A stretch of DNA of 64,000 nucleotides from Clostridia bacterium (GTDB taxonomy: Bacteria; Bacillota; Clostridia; Acetivibrionales; DSM-27016). How positions within the stretch are numbered: the first letter of the stretch is position 1; every line of letters begins with the position of its first letter. Below are positions 8,967 through 18,368 of the stretch, one piece after another. Both the position numbers and the translations under genes were made by a program. Where the stretch lies: contig JAOAIJ010000027.1 of NCBI GenBank assembly GCA_026414765.1, positions 18,853 through 82,852 of the forward strand, written 5' to 3'. The notes below the pieces were generated by a model, which saw nothing but the letters and a program-made list of their open reading frames with translations, made no database searches and was not told where the DNA came from.

Positions 8967-11900
8967 ATGCCTAAACGAAATGATGTTAAGAAAGTACTAG
9001 TTATAGGTTCGGGACCGATTATCATAGGACAAGCTGCAGAGTTTGATTATGCAGGTACTCAAGCCTGTCAGGCCTTAAAGGAAGAAGGTATTGAAGTTGT
9101 TCTTGTAAATAGTAACCCGGCTACAATAATGACAGATACAAATATAGCTGATAAGGTTTATATAGAACCACTAAATGTTGAGGTAGTAAAAAACATTATT
9201 TTAGAAGAAAAACCTGACAGCATACTGCCTACATTGGGTGGCCAAACAGGATTGAATCTGGCTATGGAACTTGCAGAATCAGGATTTCTTGAAGAAAACG
9301 GTGTAAAGCTGCTCGGTACTAAGACAGATGCTATAAAAATGGCTGAAGACAGGCAAGACTTCAAGGATACAATGGAGAGGATAGGCGAACCATGTATTGC
9401 CAGTAAGGTAGTAAATACTATTGAAGATGCAATGGCTTTTGCGGCAGAGATAGGATACCCTGTTATTGTAAGGCCTGCGTATACGCTTGGGGGTACGGGC
9501 GGCGGTATCGCATACAGCAAGGATGAACTGCATGAAATCGGTTCAAATGGATTGCGTTTAAGTAGAGTAAATCAGGTTTTGATAGAAAAATGTATTGCAG
9601 GTTGGAAGGAAATAGAGTATGAAGTAATGAGAGACGGAAAGGGCAATGTTATTACTGTATGTAATATGGAAAATATTGACCCTGTAGGCGTGCATACCGG
9701 AGACAGTATTGTTGTGGCTCCCTCACAGACACTTGCAGATAAGGAATATCAGATGCTGAGAACAGCATCCTTAAAGATAATCTCGGCACTGGGTATAGAA
9801 GGAGGATGTAACTGCCAGTTTGCCCTTCATCCTACCAGCTTCGAGTATGCTGTAATAGAAGTTAATCCTAGAGTTAGCCGTTCGTCTGCTTTAGCTTCAA
9901 AGGCAACAGGCTATCCTATTGCTAAGGTTGCAACAAAAATTGCCATAGGGTATGGGCTTGATGAGATAAAAAACGCCGTCACAGGAAAGACGTATGCATG
10001 CTTTGAACCAACACTGGACTATGTTGTTGTAAAGATACCAAAGTGGCCGTTTGACAAATTTGTAAAGGCAAAAAGAACACTGGGTACACAGATGAAGGCT
10101 ACTGGAGAAGTAATGGCTATAAGCAGCTCTTTTGAGGGTGCTCTTATGAAGGCAATCCGTTCTCTGGAGCTGGGGTTGTTTACTCTTGAGCAGGATATCT
10201 ATAAGCAATACGATGCAAACCAGATATTGGAGAAATTAAAGGATATAAATGACGAAAGAATTTTTGTTATAGCTGAGGCCATAAGAAGGAGCATTTCGGT
10301 AGAGGAAATAAACGATATTACAAAGATTGATGATTTCTTCCTTTGTAAGATTAAAGAATTGGTACTGATGGAAGAAAAACTTAAGTCCTTGGAGATAGAC
10401 AGCCTGACAAAGGAAATATTGAGAAAAGCAAAGAAAATGGGCTTTACAGATGCGATAATTGCGAAGTATATAGGCTGTGAGAAGAAAGATATCAAAAACC
10501 TTAGAAAAGAACTGGGCATAAAAGCTGTATATAAAATGGTTGATACATGCGCTGCTGAGTTTGAAGCAGTCACACCATATTATTATTCAACCTTCGATGA
10601 AAGATGCGAAGTAAAGGAATCTGATAATAAAAAGGTATTGGTAATCGGCTCCGGACCTATTAGAATCGGTCAGGGTATCGAATTTGACTACTGTTCGGTG
10701 CATTCAGTATGGGCACTTAAGGAAGAGGGCTATGAAACTATCATAGCTAACAATAATCCGGAAACAGTAAGTACTGACTTTGATACCTCAGACAGGCTTT
10801 ACTTTGAACCTTTGACGCCTGAAGACGTAGAAAACATAGTGGAAACCGAAAAACCTGCAGGTGCAATAGTTCAGTTTGGAGGACAGACGGCTATAAAGCT
10901 GACAAAGGCCCTAAATGAAATGGGAGTTAAGATTTTCGGTACTGAACCTAAATATGTAGATGCTGCTGAAGACAGGGAAAAGTTTGATGCTATCCTTGAG
11001 GAAGTAGGAATTCCAAGACCTAAAGGTAGAACCGTATTTACTTTGGAACAGGCACTGGAGACAGCGAATGATCTGGGTTATCCTGTACTGGTAAGACCTT
11101 CCTATGTCCTTGGCGGACAAGGAATGGAGATAGCATACAGTGATAAGGATGTCACTGAGTTTATGGAAATAATAAATAGGGTAAAACAGGAACATCCTAT
11201 TTTGATAGATAAATATATGATGGGTAAGGAAATAGAAGTTGATGCAATATGTGACGGGGAAGATATACTTATTCCGGGTATAATGGAGCATCTTGAAAGA
11301 GCCGGAGTACATTCTGGAGACAGTATTTCTGTATATCCTACTCAGACTATAGACGAAAAAACGAAAGAGCAGATAATAGATTATACAAGAAAGCTGGCAA
11401 AAGCGCTGCATGTAGTTGGGTTGGTTAATATCCAGTATGTGCAGTATAACAACGTGCTGTATGTAATTGAAGTAAATCCACGTTCAAGCCGTACTGTCCC
11501 GTATATAAGCAAGGTGACAGGAATACCTATGGTAAATATAGCAACAAAACTGATGATGGGTAAGAAACTCAGTGATTTCCGCTACGGAACAGGACTATAT
11601 AAAGAAGCGGATTATGTAGCTGTGAAAGTTCCGGTATTCTCATTTGAAAAACTGCACGATGTAGATACGAGCCTTGGACCTGAAATGAAATCTACAGGTG
11701 AGGTACTGGGAATAGCAAGGAGTGTAACGGAGGCACTGTATAAAGGTATAGTAGCTTCAGGTATAAAACTTCCAAAGAAAGGCGGCGGTATACTGATGAC
11801 TGTAAGGGATACCGATAAGCCTGAACTTATAGGGATTGCAGAAGATTTTGAAAAACTGGGCTTTGAATTATGGGCTACAGGTAAAACTGCGAAAATGTTA

Positions 11901-12179
11901 AACAGTCAGGGTATTGCTACAAATGCAGTTAAAAAGATAGATGAAGGATCTCCGAATCTCATAGACTTGATACAATCGGGAAAGATAAGCATGGTTATTA
12001 ATACTCCTACAAAAGGTCGTAAACCTGAAAGAGACGGTTTCAAAATAAGGAGAAAATCTGTAGAAATTCAGATACCTTGTCTTACATCACTGGATACTGC
12101 AAAGGCTGTAATTCAATGTCTAAAGCTGGGCAAAGATGTAGGGGAGCTGGATATAATCAACTTGAGCGTGTTTGACTAA
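8967..12179 (+). CDS. carB: Carbamoyl-phosphate synthase large subunit
   Basis: A full-length 1070-residue CarB. It contains two ATP-grasp halves: the first begins with [19 protein letters not shown], the second with [18 protein letters not shown] near residue 557. Each has its own glycine-rich ATP loop (LGGTGGG and LGGQGME). The last 140 residues or so form the MGS-like allosteric domain. It phosphorylates bicarbonate, condenses it with ammonia from CarA and phosphorylates the carbamate. The ATG at 8967 follows GGGGGATAG, 46 bp after carA. Confidence 0.98.
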   Translation: MPKRNDVKKVLVIGSGPIIIGQAAEFDYAGTQACQALKEEGIEVVLVNSNPATIMTDTNIADKVYIEPLNVEVVKNIILEEKPDSILPTLGGQTGLNLAMELAESGFLEENGVKLLGTKTDAIKMAEDRQDFKDTMERIGEPCIASKVVNTIEDAMAFAAEIGYPVIVRPAYTLGGTGGGIAYSKDELHEIGSNGLRLSRVNQVLIEKCIAGWKEIEYEVMRDGKGNVITVCNMENIDPVGVHTGDSIVVAPSQTLADKEYQMLRTASLKIISALGIEGGCNCQFALHPTSFEYAVIEVNPRVSRSSALASKATGYPIAKVATKIAIGYGLDEIKNAVTGKTYACFEPTLDYVVVKIPKWPFDKFVKAKRTLGTQMKATGEVMAISSSFEGALMKAIRSLELGLFTLEQDIYKQYDANQILEKLKDINDERIFVIAEAIRRSISVEEINDITKIDDFFLCKIKELVLMEEKLKSLEIDSLTKEILRKAKKMGFTDAIIAKYIGCEKKDIKNLRKELGIKAVYKMVDTCAAEFEAVTPYYYSTFDERCEVKESDNKKVLVIGSGPIRIGQGIEFDYCSVHSVWALKEEGYETIIANNNPETVSTDFDTSDRLYFEPLTPEDVENIVETEKPAGAIVQFGGQTAIKLTKALNEMGVKIFGTEPKYVDAAEDREKFDAILEEVGIPRPKGRTVFTLEQALETANDLGYPVLVRPSYVLGGQGMEIAYSDKDVTEFMEIINRVKQEHPILIDKYMMGKEIEVDAICDGEDILIPGIMEHLERAGVHSGDSISVYPTQTIDEKTKEQIIDYTRKLAKALHVVGLVNIQYVQYNNVLYVIEVNPRSSRTVPYISKVTGIPMVNIATKLMMGKKLSDFRYGTGLYKEADYVAVKVPVFSFEKLHDVDTSLGPEMKSTGEVLGIARSVTEALYKGIVASGIKLPKKGGGILMTVRDTDKPELIGIAEDFEKLGFELWATGKTAKMLNSQGIATNAVKKIDEGSPNLIDLIQSGKISMVINTPTKGRKPERDGFKIRRKSVEIQIPCLTSLDTAKAVIQCLKLGKDVGELDIINLSVFD

Positions 12180-12204
12180 ACAGTATTATTAGCGGAGGAA
12201 GTCC

Positions 12205-12987
12205 ATGGCAAAGGTTTTGAAAGAAAAAATACAGTCTGTGGAAAGACTGGCTCCGGATATTTATAAAATGATAATCAGCTCTGAGTATATAGCAAAAAAT
12301 GCGGAGCCTGGACAATTTGTGAACATTAAATGCAGTGAAGGAATAAATGCACTGCTGAGAAGACCTATTAGTATCTGTAATATTGACAGAGAGCGGAATC
12401 TACTTGATATTGTTTTCCAAGTCAAGGGTATAGGAACGGAATATCTGGCACAAAAACAAGCCGGAATGGAAGTTGATATAATAGCTCCTTTAGGAAAACC
12501 GTTTATGGTTTCAGAGAGCTGTGAAAGAATTGCTGTAGTAGGCGGAGGGATAGGCGTTTTCCCTCTGCTTTATCTGCTTAAAAATATTAAAAGTGCCAAA
12601 AAACATGCCTATTTGGGATTTAGAAGCAAGGAATTCATAGTATTAAGAGATGAGTTTGAAAATGCTTCAGATAAACTAACCATATCAACTGATGACGGAA
12701 GTGAAGGCCATAAAGGGCTGGTTACGGAATTGTTGGAAAAGGATCTCATGGAAGATAAGTTTGATATTATATATACTTGTGGACCAACTCCCATGATAAG
12801 GAAAGTAGTTGATATAGCAGACAGATTTCAAGTTAAGTGTCAGGTATCTTTAGAGCAAAGAATGGGATGCGGAATAGGTGCATGCCTTGTATGTGCATGC
12901 AAAACCAGATTGGGTGATGAGTGGGAGTATAGCCATGTATGTAAAGACGGACCCGTATTCTGGAGTGATGAAGTAATATTTGATTAA
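12205..12987 (+). CDS. pyrK: Dihydroorotate dehydrogenase electron-transfer subunit
   Basis: A 260-residue FAD and [2Fe-2S] protein that passes electrons from the PyrD flavin to NAD+ in the class 1B heterotetramer. The FAD motif LLRRPISICN, the NAD-binding VVGGGIGVFPLLYLL and the C-terminal cluster motif GCGIGACLVCACK plus a later Cys (SHVCKDGP) are visible. Its presence before pyrD shows that the partner is the NAD-dependent 1B enzyme, fitting an anaerobe without respiratory quinones. ATG at 12205 follows GCGGAGGAAG. Confidence 0.96.
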   Translation: MAKVLKEKIQSVERLAPDIYKMIISSEYIAKNAEPGQFVNIKCSEGINALLRRPISICNIDRERNLLDIVFQVKGIGTEYLAQKQAGMEVDIIAPLGKPFMVSESCERIAVVGGGIGVFPLLYLLKNIKSAKKHAYLGFRSKEFIVLRDEFENASDKLTISTDDGSEGHKGLVTELLEKDLMEDKFDIIYTCGPTPMIRKVVDIADRFQVKCQVSLEQRMGCGIGACLVCACKTRLGDEWEYSHVCKDGPVFWSDEVIFD

Positions 12988-13009
12988 AGGATTCATTCGG
13001 ATTGGGGAC

Positions 13010-13111
13010 ATGGAGCATATAGCTCGAAAGGCAATGGCCTGGAAAGCTATTGCATACCTGCCGTATGGCAGGTGCGATAAAATAAATAAAGAGGTTAAAG
13101 AGTATGATTGA
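13010..13111 (+). CDS. Possible 33-aa ORF between pyrK and pyrD, overlapping the pyrD start
   Basis: An uninterrupted ATG frame fills the gap between pyrK and pyrD and stops with TGA at 13109-13111, inside the first codons of pyrD, so re-initiation on pyrD would be possible. A TTGGGG stretch lies only 2-3 bases before the ATG, so its ribosome site is poor. Two hairpins lie within it: GCAATGGC/GCTATTGC (13031-13053) and ACCTGCC/GGCAGGT (13056-13073). No family recognised. It may be a chance frame over structured spacer RNA. Confidence 0.3.
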   Translation: MEHIARKAMAWKAIAYLPYGRCDKINKEVKEYD

Positions 13112-14018
13112 TTTAAGTGTTAACATAGCAGGTATTGAGCTAAAGAATCCTGTTATAGCTGCTTCGGGAACCTTCGGGTTTGGACGGGAGTATGCAGAAT
13201 TCGTGGATTTGAATCAAATAGGCGGTATTTCCGTTAAAGGGCTCAAACTAAAACCTACTTTGGGTAACAAACCTCCCAGAATAGCGGAAACACCTGCAGG
13301 TATTTTGAACAGTGTGGGACTCCAGAATCCGGGAGTAGAGGTATTTATTAAAGAAGAGATTCCATATCTGAGACAGTTTAATACAGCGGTAATAGCTAAT
13401 ATTGCAGGAAATACAATAGAAGATTATGTCGAAATGGCAGAGATTTTAAGTGACACAGATATAGACGCTATTGAACTTAATATTTCATGTCCCAATGTTA
13501 AAGAAGGATGCCTAGCCTTCGGAACCAGCACAGGTGGTACAACTCTTCTTACAAAGAGAGTCAGAGAAGCATGTAAAAAACCTCTTATAGTTAAGCTTTC
13601 ACCAAATGTAACGGATATTAAGGAAATTGCAGCAGCAGCAGAAGCGGCAGGTGCAGATGCAATCTCATTGATTAATACTATTCTGGGTATGGCTATCGAT
13701 ATTCACAAAAGACGTCCTATACTTGCAAATAATGTCGGCGGTCTGTCAGGTCCTGCAGTAAAGCCTGTAGCGGTAAGAATGACATATGAGGTTTCAAAGA
13801 TGGTGAAAGTGCCTGTAATCGGGATGGGAGGTATTTCAACAGGTGATGATGCAGTCGAATTCATGCTTGCCGGAGCAAGTGCAGTGATGGTCGGCACAGC
13901 AAACTTTGTAAATCCCGCTGCATGTATTGATGTAGTAAAGGGAATAGAATCCTATCTTTCAAGGCATAACTATAAAAGTGTAAATGACATAGTGGGGAAG
14001 CTGGAACTGAATTTATAA
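13104..14018 (+). CDS. pyrD: Dihydroorotate dehydrogenase, class 1B catalytic subunit
   Basis: A 304-residue FMN enzyme that oxidises dihydroorotate to orotate. The N-terminal PVIAASGTFGFG, the active-site block NISCPNVKEGCLAFG containing the catalytic-base Cys of class 1 enzymes, and the FMN-phosphate segment VIGMGGISTGDDAVEFMLAGA are present. It pairs with PyrK directly upstream. The ATG at 13104 has AAGAGG about 11 bases ahead. Confidence 0.96.
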   Translation: MIDLSVNIAGIELKNPVIAASGTFGFGREYAEFVDLNQIGGISVKGLKLKPTLGNKPPRIAETPAGILNSVGLQNPGVEVFIKEEIPYLRQFNTAVIANIAGNTIEDYVEMAEILSDTDIDAIELNISCPNVKEGCLAFGTSTGGTTLLTKRVREACKKPLIVKLSPNVTDIKEIAAAAEAAGADAISLINTILGMAIDIHKRRPILANNVGGLSGPAVKPVAVRMTYEVSKMVKVPVIGMGGISTGDDAVEFMLAGASAVMVGTANFVNPAACIDVVKGIESYLSRHNYKSVNDIVGKLELNL

Positions 14019-14050
14019 TGACTTGTTCAAAATAGAGGAGGCGGTTTGAT

Positions 14051-14737
14051 TTGAAAACTCGTCTTATTTTTGTACGACATGCTGAAGCGGAAGGAAACGT
14101 TATCCGGAGATTTCATGGCTGGACAGATAGCCCTATTACAGAAAAAGGGCATATACAGGCCCAAAAGGTAGCAGAACGCCTTAAGGACATACCGATAGAT
14201 ATTATCTACTCAAGTTCATTGAAAAGAACATTGCAGACTTGTGAGTATATTGCAAAAGCAAAAAATCTTCCTATTATAAGAACAGATCAGATGAAAGAAA
14301 TAAACGGTGGAGACTGGGAAGGCAGGCGATGGGATGAACTTCCGGGATTATGGCCTGAAGAGTATGATACCTGGGAAAACAAGCCACATGCACATAAAAT
14401 GCCAAACGGTGAGAATATGGAAGAATTCCAGAGAAGGCTGCTTAACGAGGTAAAAAGAATAATAAAAGAAAATAAAGGAAAAAATATCTGCATTGTAACC
14501 CATGGAACTGCTATAAGATCAATGATGTGCAGCTTTCATAATTGCAGTCTGGAAAAAATGATAGATATTCCGTGGTATGACAATACTTCCGTAACAATAA
14601 TAGATTATGAAGATGATAATTTCAATGTTGTACTGGAAGGGGATGCAGGCCATCTTGGTAAAGAGCTCAGTACGCTACAGAATCAGGAGTGGTGGGCAGA
14701 ATATATGGAAAGTTATAATTCAAAAAACAAAGAATAA
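14051..14737 (+). CDS. Histidine phosphatase family (phosphoglycerate mutase-like) protein
   Basis: A 228-residue branch-1 histidine phosphatase. The phosphohistidine motif FVRHAEAEGN lies at the N-terminus, and the second His block is CIVTHGTAIRSMM near residue 155. It begins with TTG at 14051 behind a strong GAGGAGGCGG. It lies between pyrD and the PyrE-like gene, so it is probably transcribed with the pyrimidine genes, which hints at a phosphate ester related to that pathway. Sequence alone does not name the substrate; it could equally be a CobC- or broad-specificity phosphatase. Confidence 0.85.
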   Translation: MKTRLIFVRHAEAEGNVIRRFHGWTDSPITEKGHIQAQKVAERLKDIPIDIIYSSSLKRTLQTCEYIAKAKNLPIIRTDQMKEINGGDWEGRRWDELPGLWPEEYDTWENKPHAHKMPNGENMEEFQRRLLNEVKRIIKENKGKNICIVTHGTAIRSMMCSFHNCSLEKMIDIPWYDNTSVTIIDYEDDNFNVVLEGDAGHLGKELSTLQNQEWWAEYMESYNSKNKE

Positions 14738-14754
14738 GATTGGGGGTATATGGT

Positions 14755-15609
14755 ATGAGTGCAAATGAAAAACTGGTTACATGGCTGTTTGAAACAGACG
14801 CAGTCAGGGTGTGCCCTGAGAATAAGCCGTTTTGGTATACATCTGGTACTATAGGTCCATATTATATAAATACACATTTCTTGTATGGAAGTGAATCAAA
14901 AGCAAACGACTTACTTAAAAAAATAGATTCAGAAAAGAATGACATTGTGAATTGTCCCGGGAGAATTCTGGACGCAACCAGGGAAAACTATAAGAGTGAT
15001 AGGATATTTAAAGGTTTAATCGAGGAGATGTGCAGCTATATCAGGGAAAATATAGATATATCTGAGATTGACTGCATATCAGGTGGAGAAAGACGTGACT
15101 GGTTTTTCTCTCTTATTATAGCGGAAATTCTAGGAAAACCACATATCACGATTTATAAAGATATGAAAGCTGTTATTTCCGAAAATGGCAACACAACACC
15201 AGTCGGAAATTTAAGTGGTAAGAAGGTATTACATATAGCTGACTTGATAACTGAAGCATCAAGTTATGAAAGGGCATGGATTCCAGCTATAAAAAATATT
15301 AGCGGAGAGATGTTATGGAGTGTTGTTGTAGTTGATAGAAAACAAGGGGGAGAAGCATTGCTGGCAAAGGAAGGAGTAAAATCATTTTCAATGGTCAGCA
15401 TAGATAAGGAGCTGTTTGACAAAGTCCTTGACATGAAATTGATTAACGTAGAGCAGTATGAAATGATAGTAAGATATATAAAAAACCCTAAGGATTCTAT
15501 GAAGGAATTCCTCGAAACACACCCTGAATTCCTTGAGAACGCACTAAATGCAGACGAAAAGACAAAGGAACGGGCAAAGCTTTGTATAGATAAAAAAATA
15601 TACGGTTAA
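14755..15609 (+). CDS. Divergent orotate phosphoribosyltransferase-like protein
   Basis: A 284-residue protein at the pyrE position of the operon. The N-terminus keeps an OPRTase-like segment (FWYTSGTIGPYYINTHF), and a Lys-containing block YKDMKAV lies before the expected PRPP loop. That loop reads VLHIADLITEAS instead of the usual hydrophobic-acidic-Asp-hydrophobic-x-Thr-Gly-Gly/Thr pattern: one acidic residue and both glycines are gone. It is also longer than a typical PyrE (about 190-210 residues). It may be a diverged working OPRTase or a protein that has changed role. ATG at 14755 follows TGGGGGTAT; a TTG at 14740 is less likely. Confidence 0.7.
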   Translation: MSANEKLVTWLFETDAVRVCPENKPFWYTSGTIGPYYINTHFLYGSESKANDLLKKIDSEKNDIVNCPGRILDATRENYKSDRIFKGLIEEMCSYIRENIDISEIDCISGGERRDWFFSLIIAEILGKPHITIYKDMKAVISENGNTTPVGNLSGKKVLHIADLITEASSYERAWIPAIKNISGEMLWSVVVVDRKQGGEALLAKEGVKSFSMVSIDKELFDKVLDMKLINVEQYEMIVRYIKNPKDSMKEFLETHPEFLENALNADEKTKERAKLCIDKKIYG

Positions 15610-15628
15610 TAAAACAAGAAGTTAGAGA

Positions 15629-15675
15629 AACCTCAAGATAATGTCTAACGATTAAACTGACATTATCCTGAGGTT
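15629..15675. terminator. Bidirectional terminator between the pyr operon and a minus-strand gene
   Basis: A 17-base inverted repeat, 15629-15645 with 15659-15675 (one mismatch), starting AACCTCAAG and ending CTGAGGTT with a 13-base loop. It lies between the converging ends of the PyrE-like gene and the minus-strand anchored protein. T-rich flanks are modest. Confidence 0.75.
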
Positions 15676-15681
15676 TTATAC

Positions 15682-16236
15682 TTAATTAAGGCTAAAATCC
15701 AGGGTTTTCAATAACTTATCAGTATTACCCTCAAAATTGTAAAACAATGGTCTGAATTTATAGTCCAAAACCAATAAATAAGGTTTTTCACCATTAGGAA
15801 ATATCAGAAAGACTTCATTCACTAGTTGACTTAGCCACTGAGTCTTTATTTCTATAGAAGGATTTAATGGAATTCTTACTATAAAACCGTTCTTAGGTAA
15901 GGCGCTTGCTTTAATAAATACACCTGTTATTCCGTTTAGATAACTTTCGGCCAAATCCTGAATTTTTGTATTCCGCTTAACCTTTTTTATAACAGCCCCT
16001 TTAGAAACATCGAAAATTTCAATTTGCTTTTCCTCCTGAACCGATATATTTGGCGAGGCCAAGAATGAAAGTAAGTAATCTTTATCAGGATGACTATTTT
16101 CATAAACAGTCATTTCAAGTGAATCCGGATTTCTGCTATTCTGTGAATAAGTGAAAATACCAATACCCAATGCTAATAATAGAATTGATACTGTTACAAT
16201 TTTAAGAAGTTTTTTCTTTATAATAATAATTGTCAT
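15682..16236 (-). CDS. Membrane-anchored protein of unknown function
   Basis: A 184-residue protein on the minus strand. A basic start, then one hydrophobic span at about residues 10-30 (VTVSILLLALGIGIF), followed by an extracellular domain of about 150 residues. No domain recognised. The ATG at 16236 is chosen because AGGGGG precedes it by nine bases; a GTG three codons upstream is possible. It stands alone between two plus-strand blocks and shares a terminator with the pyr operon. Confidence 0.7.
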   Translation of the reverse strand: MTIIIIKKKLLKIVTVSILLLALGIGIFTYSQNSRNPDSLEMTVYENSHPDKDYLLSFLASPNISVQEEKQIEIFDVSKGAVIKKVKRNTKIQDLAESYLNGITGVFIKASALPKNGFIVRIPLNPSIEIKTQWLSQLVNEVFLIFPNGEKPYLLVLDYKFRPLFYNFEGNTDKLLKTLDFSLN

Positions 16237-16434
16237 AAAATACACACCCCCTAATCATTTATGATTAGACAAGAATATATATTACAAAAATTTTAAAATA
16301 ACATATCCGATTCAGAATTTCTGCTGATCAATTTATTGTTGAATTTTACTTATCCATGGATTATGATATGTTATAGCATTCTTAGTATTTAAAAAGATAA
16401 TAATAATTACAAATACAACTTGGAGGAAACAAGA

Positions 16435-17856
16435 TTGAGCAAGAGAGAAACAATATGTATACCTCAGGAAGATATATTAAAGCAAAAAGAGTTTATTCAT
16501 AACGTAAAGGAAATTAATCTTGGAAAGCTTAAAAGGTATTGTATTCAGACATTTGGCTGCCAGATGAATGAAAACGATTCGGAAAAACTGGCCGGTATGC
16601 TTGCTGAAATGGGTTATCTAGAGACTGATAATGTTAATGAGAGTGACATAATCATATATAACACCTGTTGTGTAAGAGAAAATGCAGAATTGAAAGTATA
16701 TGGGCATTTGGGCGCCCTTAAAAAATTGAAGAAGGAAAAGCCTGATCTAGTGATAGCGGTATGTGGCTGCATGATGCAGCAAAAGGAAGTTGTTGAGCAT
16801 ATAAAGAAGAAGTACAGGCATGTAAATCTTGTATTTGGTACACATAATCTGTATAAGTTTCCGGAATTACTATATAGTTCAATTCATTCAGAACAAAATG
16901 TAATCGATATTTGGGAGACAACCGGGGCAGTTGCCGAGGGAATGCCTATACAAAGAAAATATGATATAAAAGCATATGTGACGGTTATGTACGGCTGCAA
17001 TAATTTTTGTTCATACTGTATTGTGCCGTATGTGAGGGGTAGGGAGAGAAGCAGAAGTATTAATGATATAGTTAATGAGGTAAGGACATTAGGTCAACAT
17101 GGCTGCAAAGAAGTTACACTTCTCGGCCAAAATGTAAATTCATATGGAAAAGACCTTGATGGAGATATAAGCTTTGCAATGCTGCTGAAAGAGGTTGACA
17201 AAATTGAAGGCATTGAAAGGATAAGATTCATGACTTCACATCCGAAGGATTTGACTGAAGATTTGATTTATGCAGTAAGGGATTGTAAAAAGGTTTGTGA
17301 GCATATTCATCTGCCAGTTCAAGCTGGAAGCACAAAAATTCTTGAGCAAATGAATAGAAAATATACAAAAGACCAGTATCTCGGTTTAGTTGCAAAAATC
17401 AGGGAAAGTATTCCGGGAGCTGCTCTTACTACAGATATAATAGTAGGATTTCCAGGAGAGACAGATGAGGACTTTGACGAAACAATCGATATCATGGAAG
17501 AAGTAAGATTTGATTCTGCTTTTACTTTTCTGTACTCAAAAAGGACAGGCACACCTGCTGCAAAAAATCCGGACCAGGTTAGTGAAGATGAAAAGAAGAG
17601 AAGGTTTGAGAAACTTCTGGAGGTACAGAATAAAATCAGTAAAGCGCTAAATGATGATTATCTTGGAAAAGAAGAAGAAGTTCTGGTGGAAGGACTGAGC
17701 AAAAATAGGAAGACTACCTATACAGGCAGAACAAGAACTAACAAAATAGTTAATTTCAGAGGAAAAAAGGAAATGGTAGGCAAGTTGGTAACGGTAAGAA
17801 TAACCGGAATACAGACCTGGTCGTTAGAAGGGGATGTTATAGCAATAAAGGATTAG
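16435..17856 (+). CDS. miaB: tRNA-2-methylthio-N6-dimethylallyladenosine synthase
   Basis: A 473-residue radical SAM methylthiotransferase that adds the 2-methylthio group to i6A37 of tRNAs reading UNN codons. The N-terminal UPF0004 domain has three cluster Cys ([26 protein letters not shown]). The radical SAM cluster is [18 protein letters not shown], and a C-terminal TRAM domain follows. Start is a TTG at 16435, 8 bases after GGAGG. miaA, which makes its i6A37 substrate, lies 5 kb downstream in the same block. Confidence 0.96.
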   Translation: MSKRETICIPQEDILKQKEFIHNVKEINLGKLKRYCIQTFGCQMNENDSEKLAGMLAEMGYLETDNVNESDIIIYNTCCVRENAELKVYGHLGALKKLKKEKPDLVIAVCGCMMQQKEVVEHIKKKYRHVNLVFGTHNLYKFPELLYSSIHSEQNVIDIWETTGAVAEGMPIQRKYDIKAYVTVMYGCNNFCSYCIVPYVRGRERSRSINDIVNEVRTLGQHGCKEVTLLGQNVNSYGKDLDGDISFAMLLKEVDKIEGIERIRFMTSHPKDLTEDLIYAVRDCKKVCEHIHLPVQAGSTKILEQMNRKYTKDQYLGLVAKIRESIPGAALTTDIIVGFPGETDEDFDETIDIMEEVRFDSAFTFLYSKRTGTPAAKNPDQVSEDEKKRRFEKLLEVQNKISKALNDDYLGKEEEVLVEGLSKNRKTTYTGRTRTNKIVNFRGKKEMVGKLVTVRITGIQTWSLEGDVIAIKD

Positions 17857-17864
17857 TAACTTTT

Positions 17865-17893
17865 TTGCTAGCAAAGTTTTTTTATGATAAAAT
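17865..17893 (+). promoter_or_regulatory. Predicted promoter for the ylbF-mutS-mutL-miaA block
   Basis: TTGCTA (17865-17870), a 17-base spacer and TAAAAT (17888-17893), just after miaB and 28 bp before the YlbF-family ATG. A weak six-pair hairpin with a T tail (from 17859) overlaps it and may act as a partial terminator for miaB. Confidence 0.5.
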
Positions 17894-17920
17894 ACTTAAA
17901 AAGGATAAAAGGAGAAAAAG

Positions 17921-18304
17921 ATGGACGTAATTGCAAAAGCTAGAGAATTAGGCCAGTTGATTGCAGAATCACCTGAGATGAATAGATTGAGTAGAGCCGA
18001 AGAAAGTATAGAAAGAGATGATACGGCTAAGAGACTTCTTGAGGATTATAAACTTTTACAGATAGAGCTTGTGAGGGCGACAAAAGAAGGCCGGGACAAA
18101 GATATAGTCGATAGCATAAAACAAAGGCTTATGGATAAGCAAAAGGAAGTCAATGAATATGAGGTGACAAAAAACTATCTGGAATCAAAATCTGATTTTG
18201 ATAAGATGATGAAGGATATAAATAATGTAATCATTCACACAATAACCGGGGAGGAGCCTTGTTCGCCAAATAAGTGTGGTTCCTGCGGGGGCGGATGCAA
18301 GTAG
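17921..18304 (+). CDS. YlbF/YmcA-family regulator with Cys-rich C-terminus
   Basis: A 127-residue, mostly helical YlbF-family (Com_YlbF) protein: DVIAKARELGQLIAESPE and a long charged helical region. The C-terminus has a run of four Cys in CSPNKCGSCGGGC. In B. subtilis, YlbF, YmcA and YaaT form a complex that binds Fe-S clusters and modulates RNase Y, and ymcA lies next to the miaB homologue. The same adjacency here supports a YmcA/YlbF role in RNA processing. The Cys-rich tail is a plausible cluster site. The ATG at 17921 follows AAAGGAG. Confidence 0.85.
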   Translation: MDVIAKARELGQLIAESPEMNRLSRAEESIERDDTAKRLLEDYKLLQIELVRATKEGRDKDIVDSIKQRLMDKQKEVNEYEVTKNYLESKSDFDKMMKDINNVIIHTITGEEPCSPNKCGSCGGGCK

Positions 18305-18368
18305 TAAGGAATACGGTTATAGTGAAAAATTAAGCTTATATAAATATTGCGTTTCAGTGAGGTAAAAA

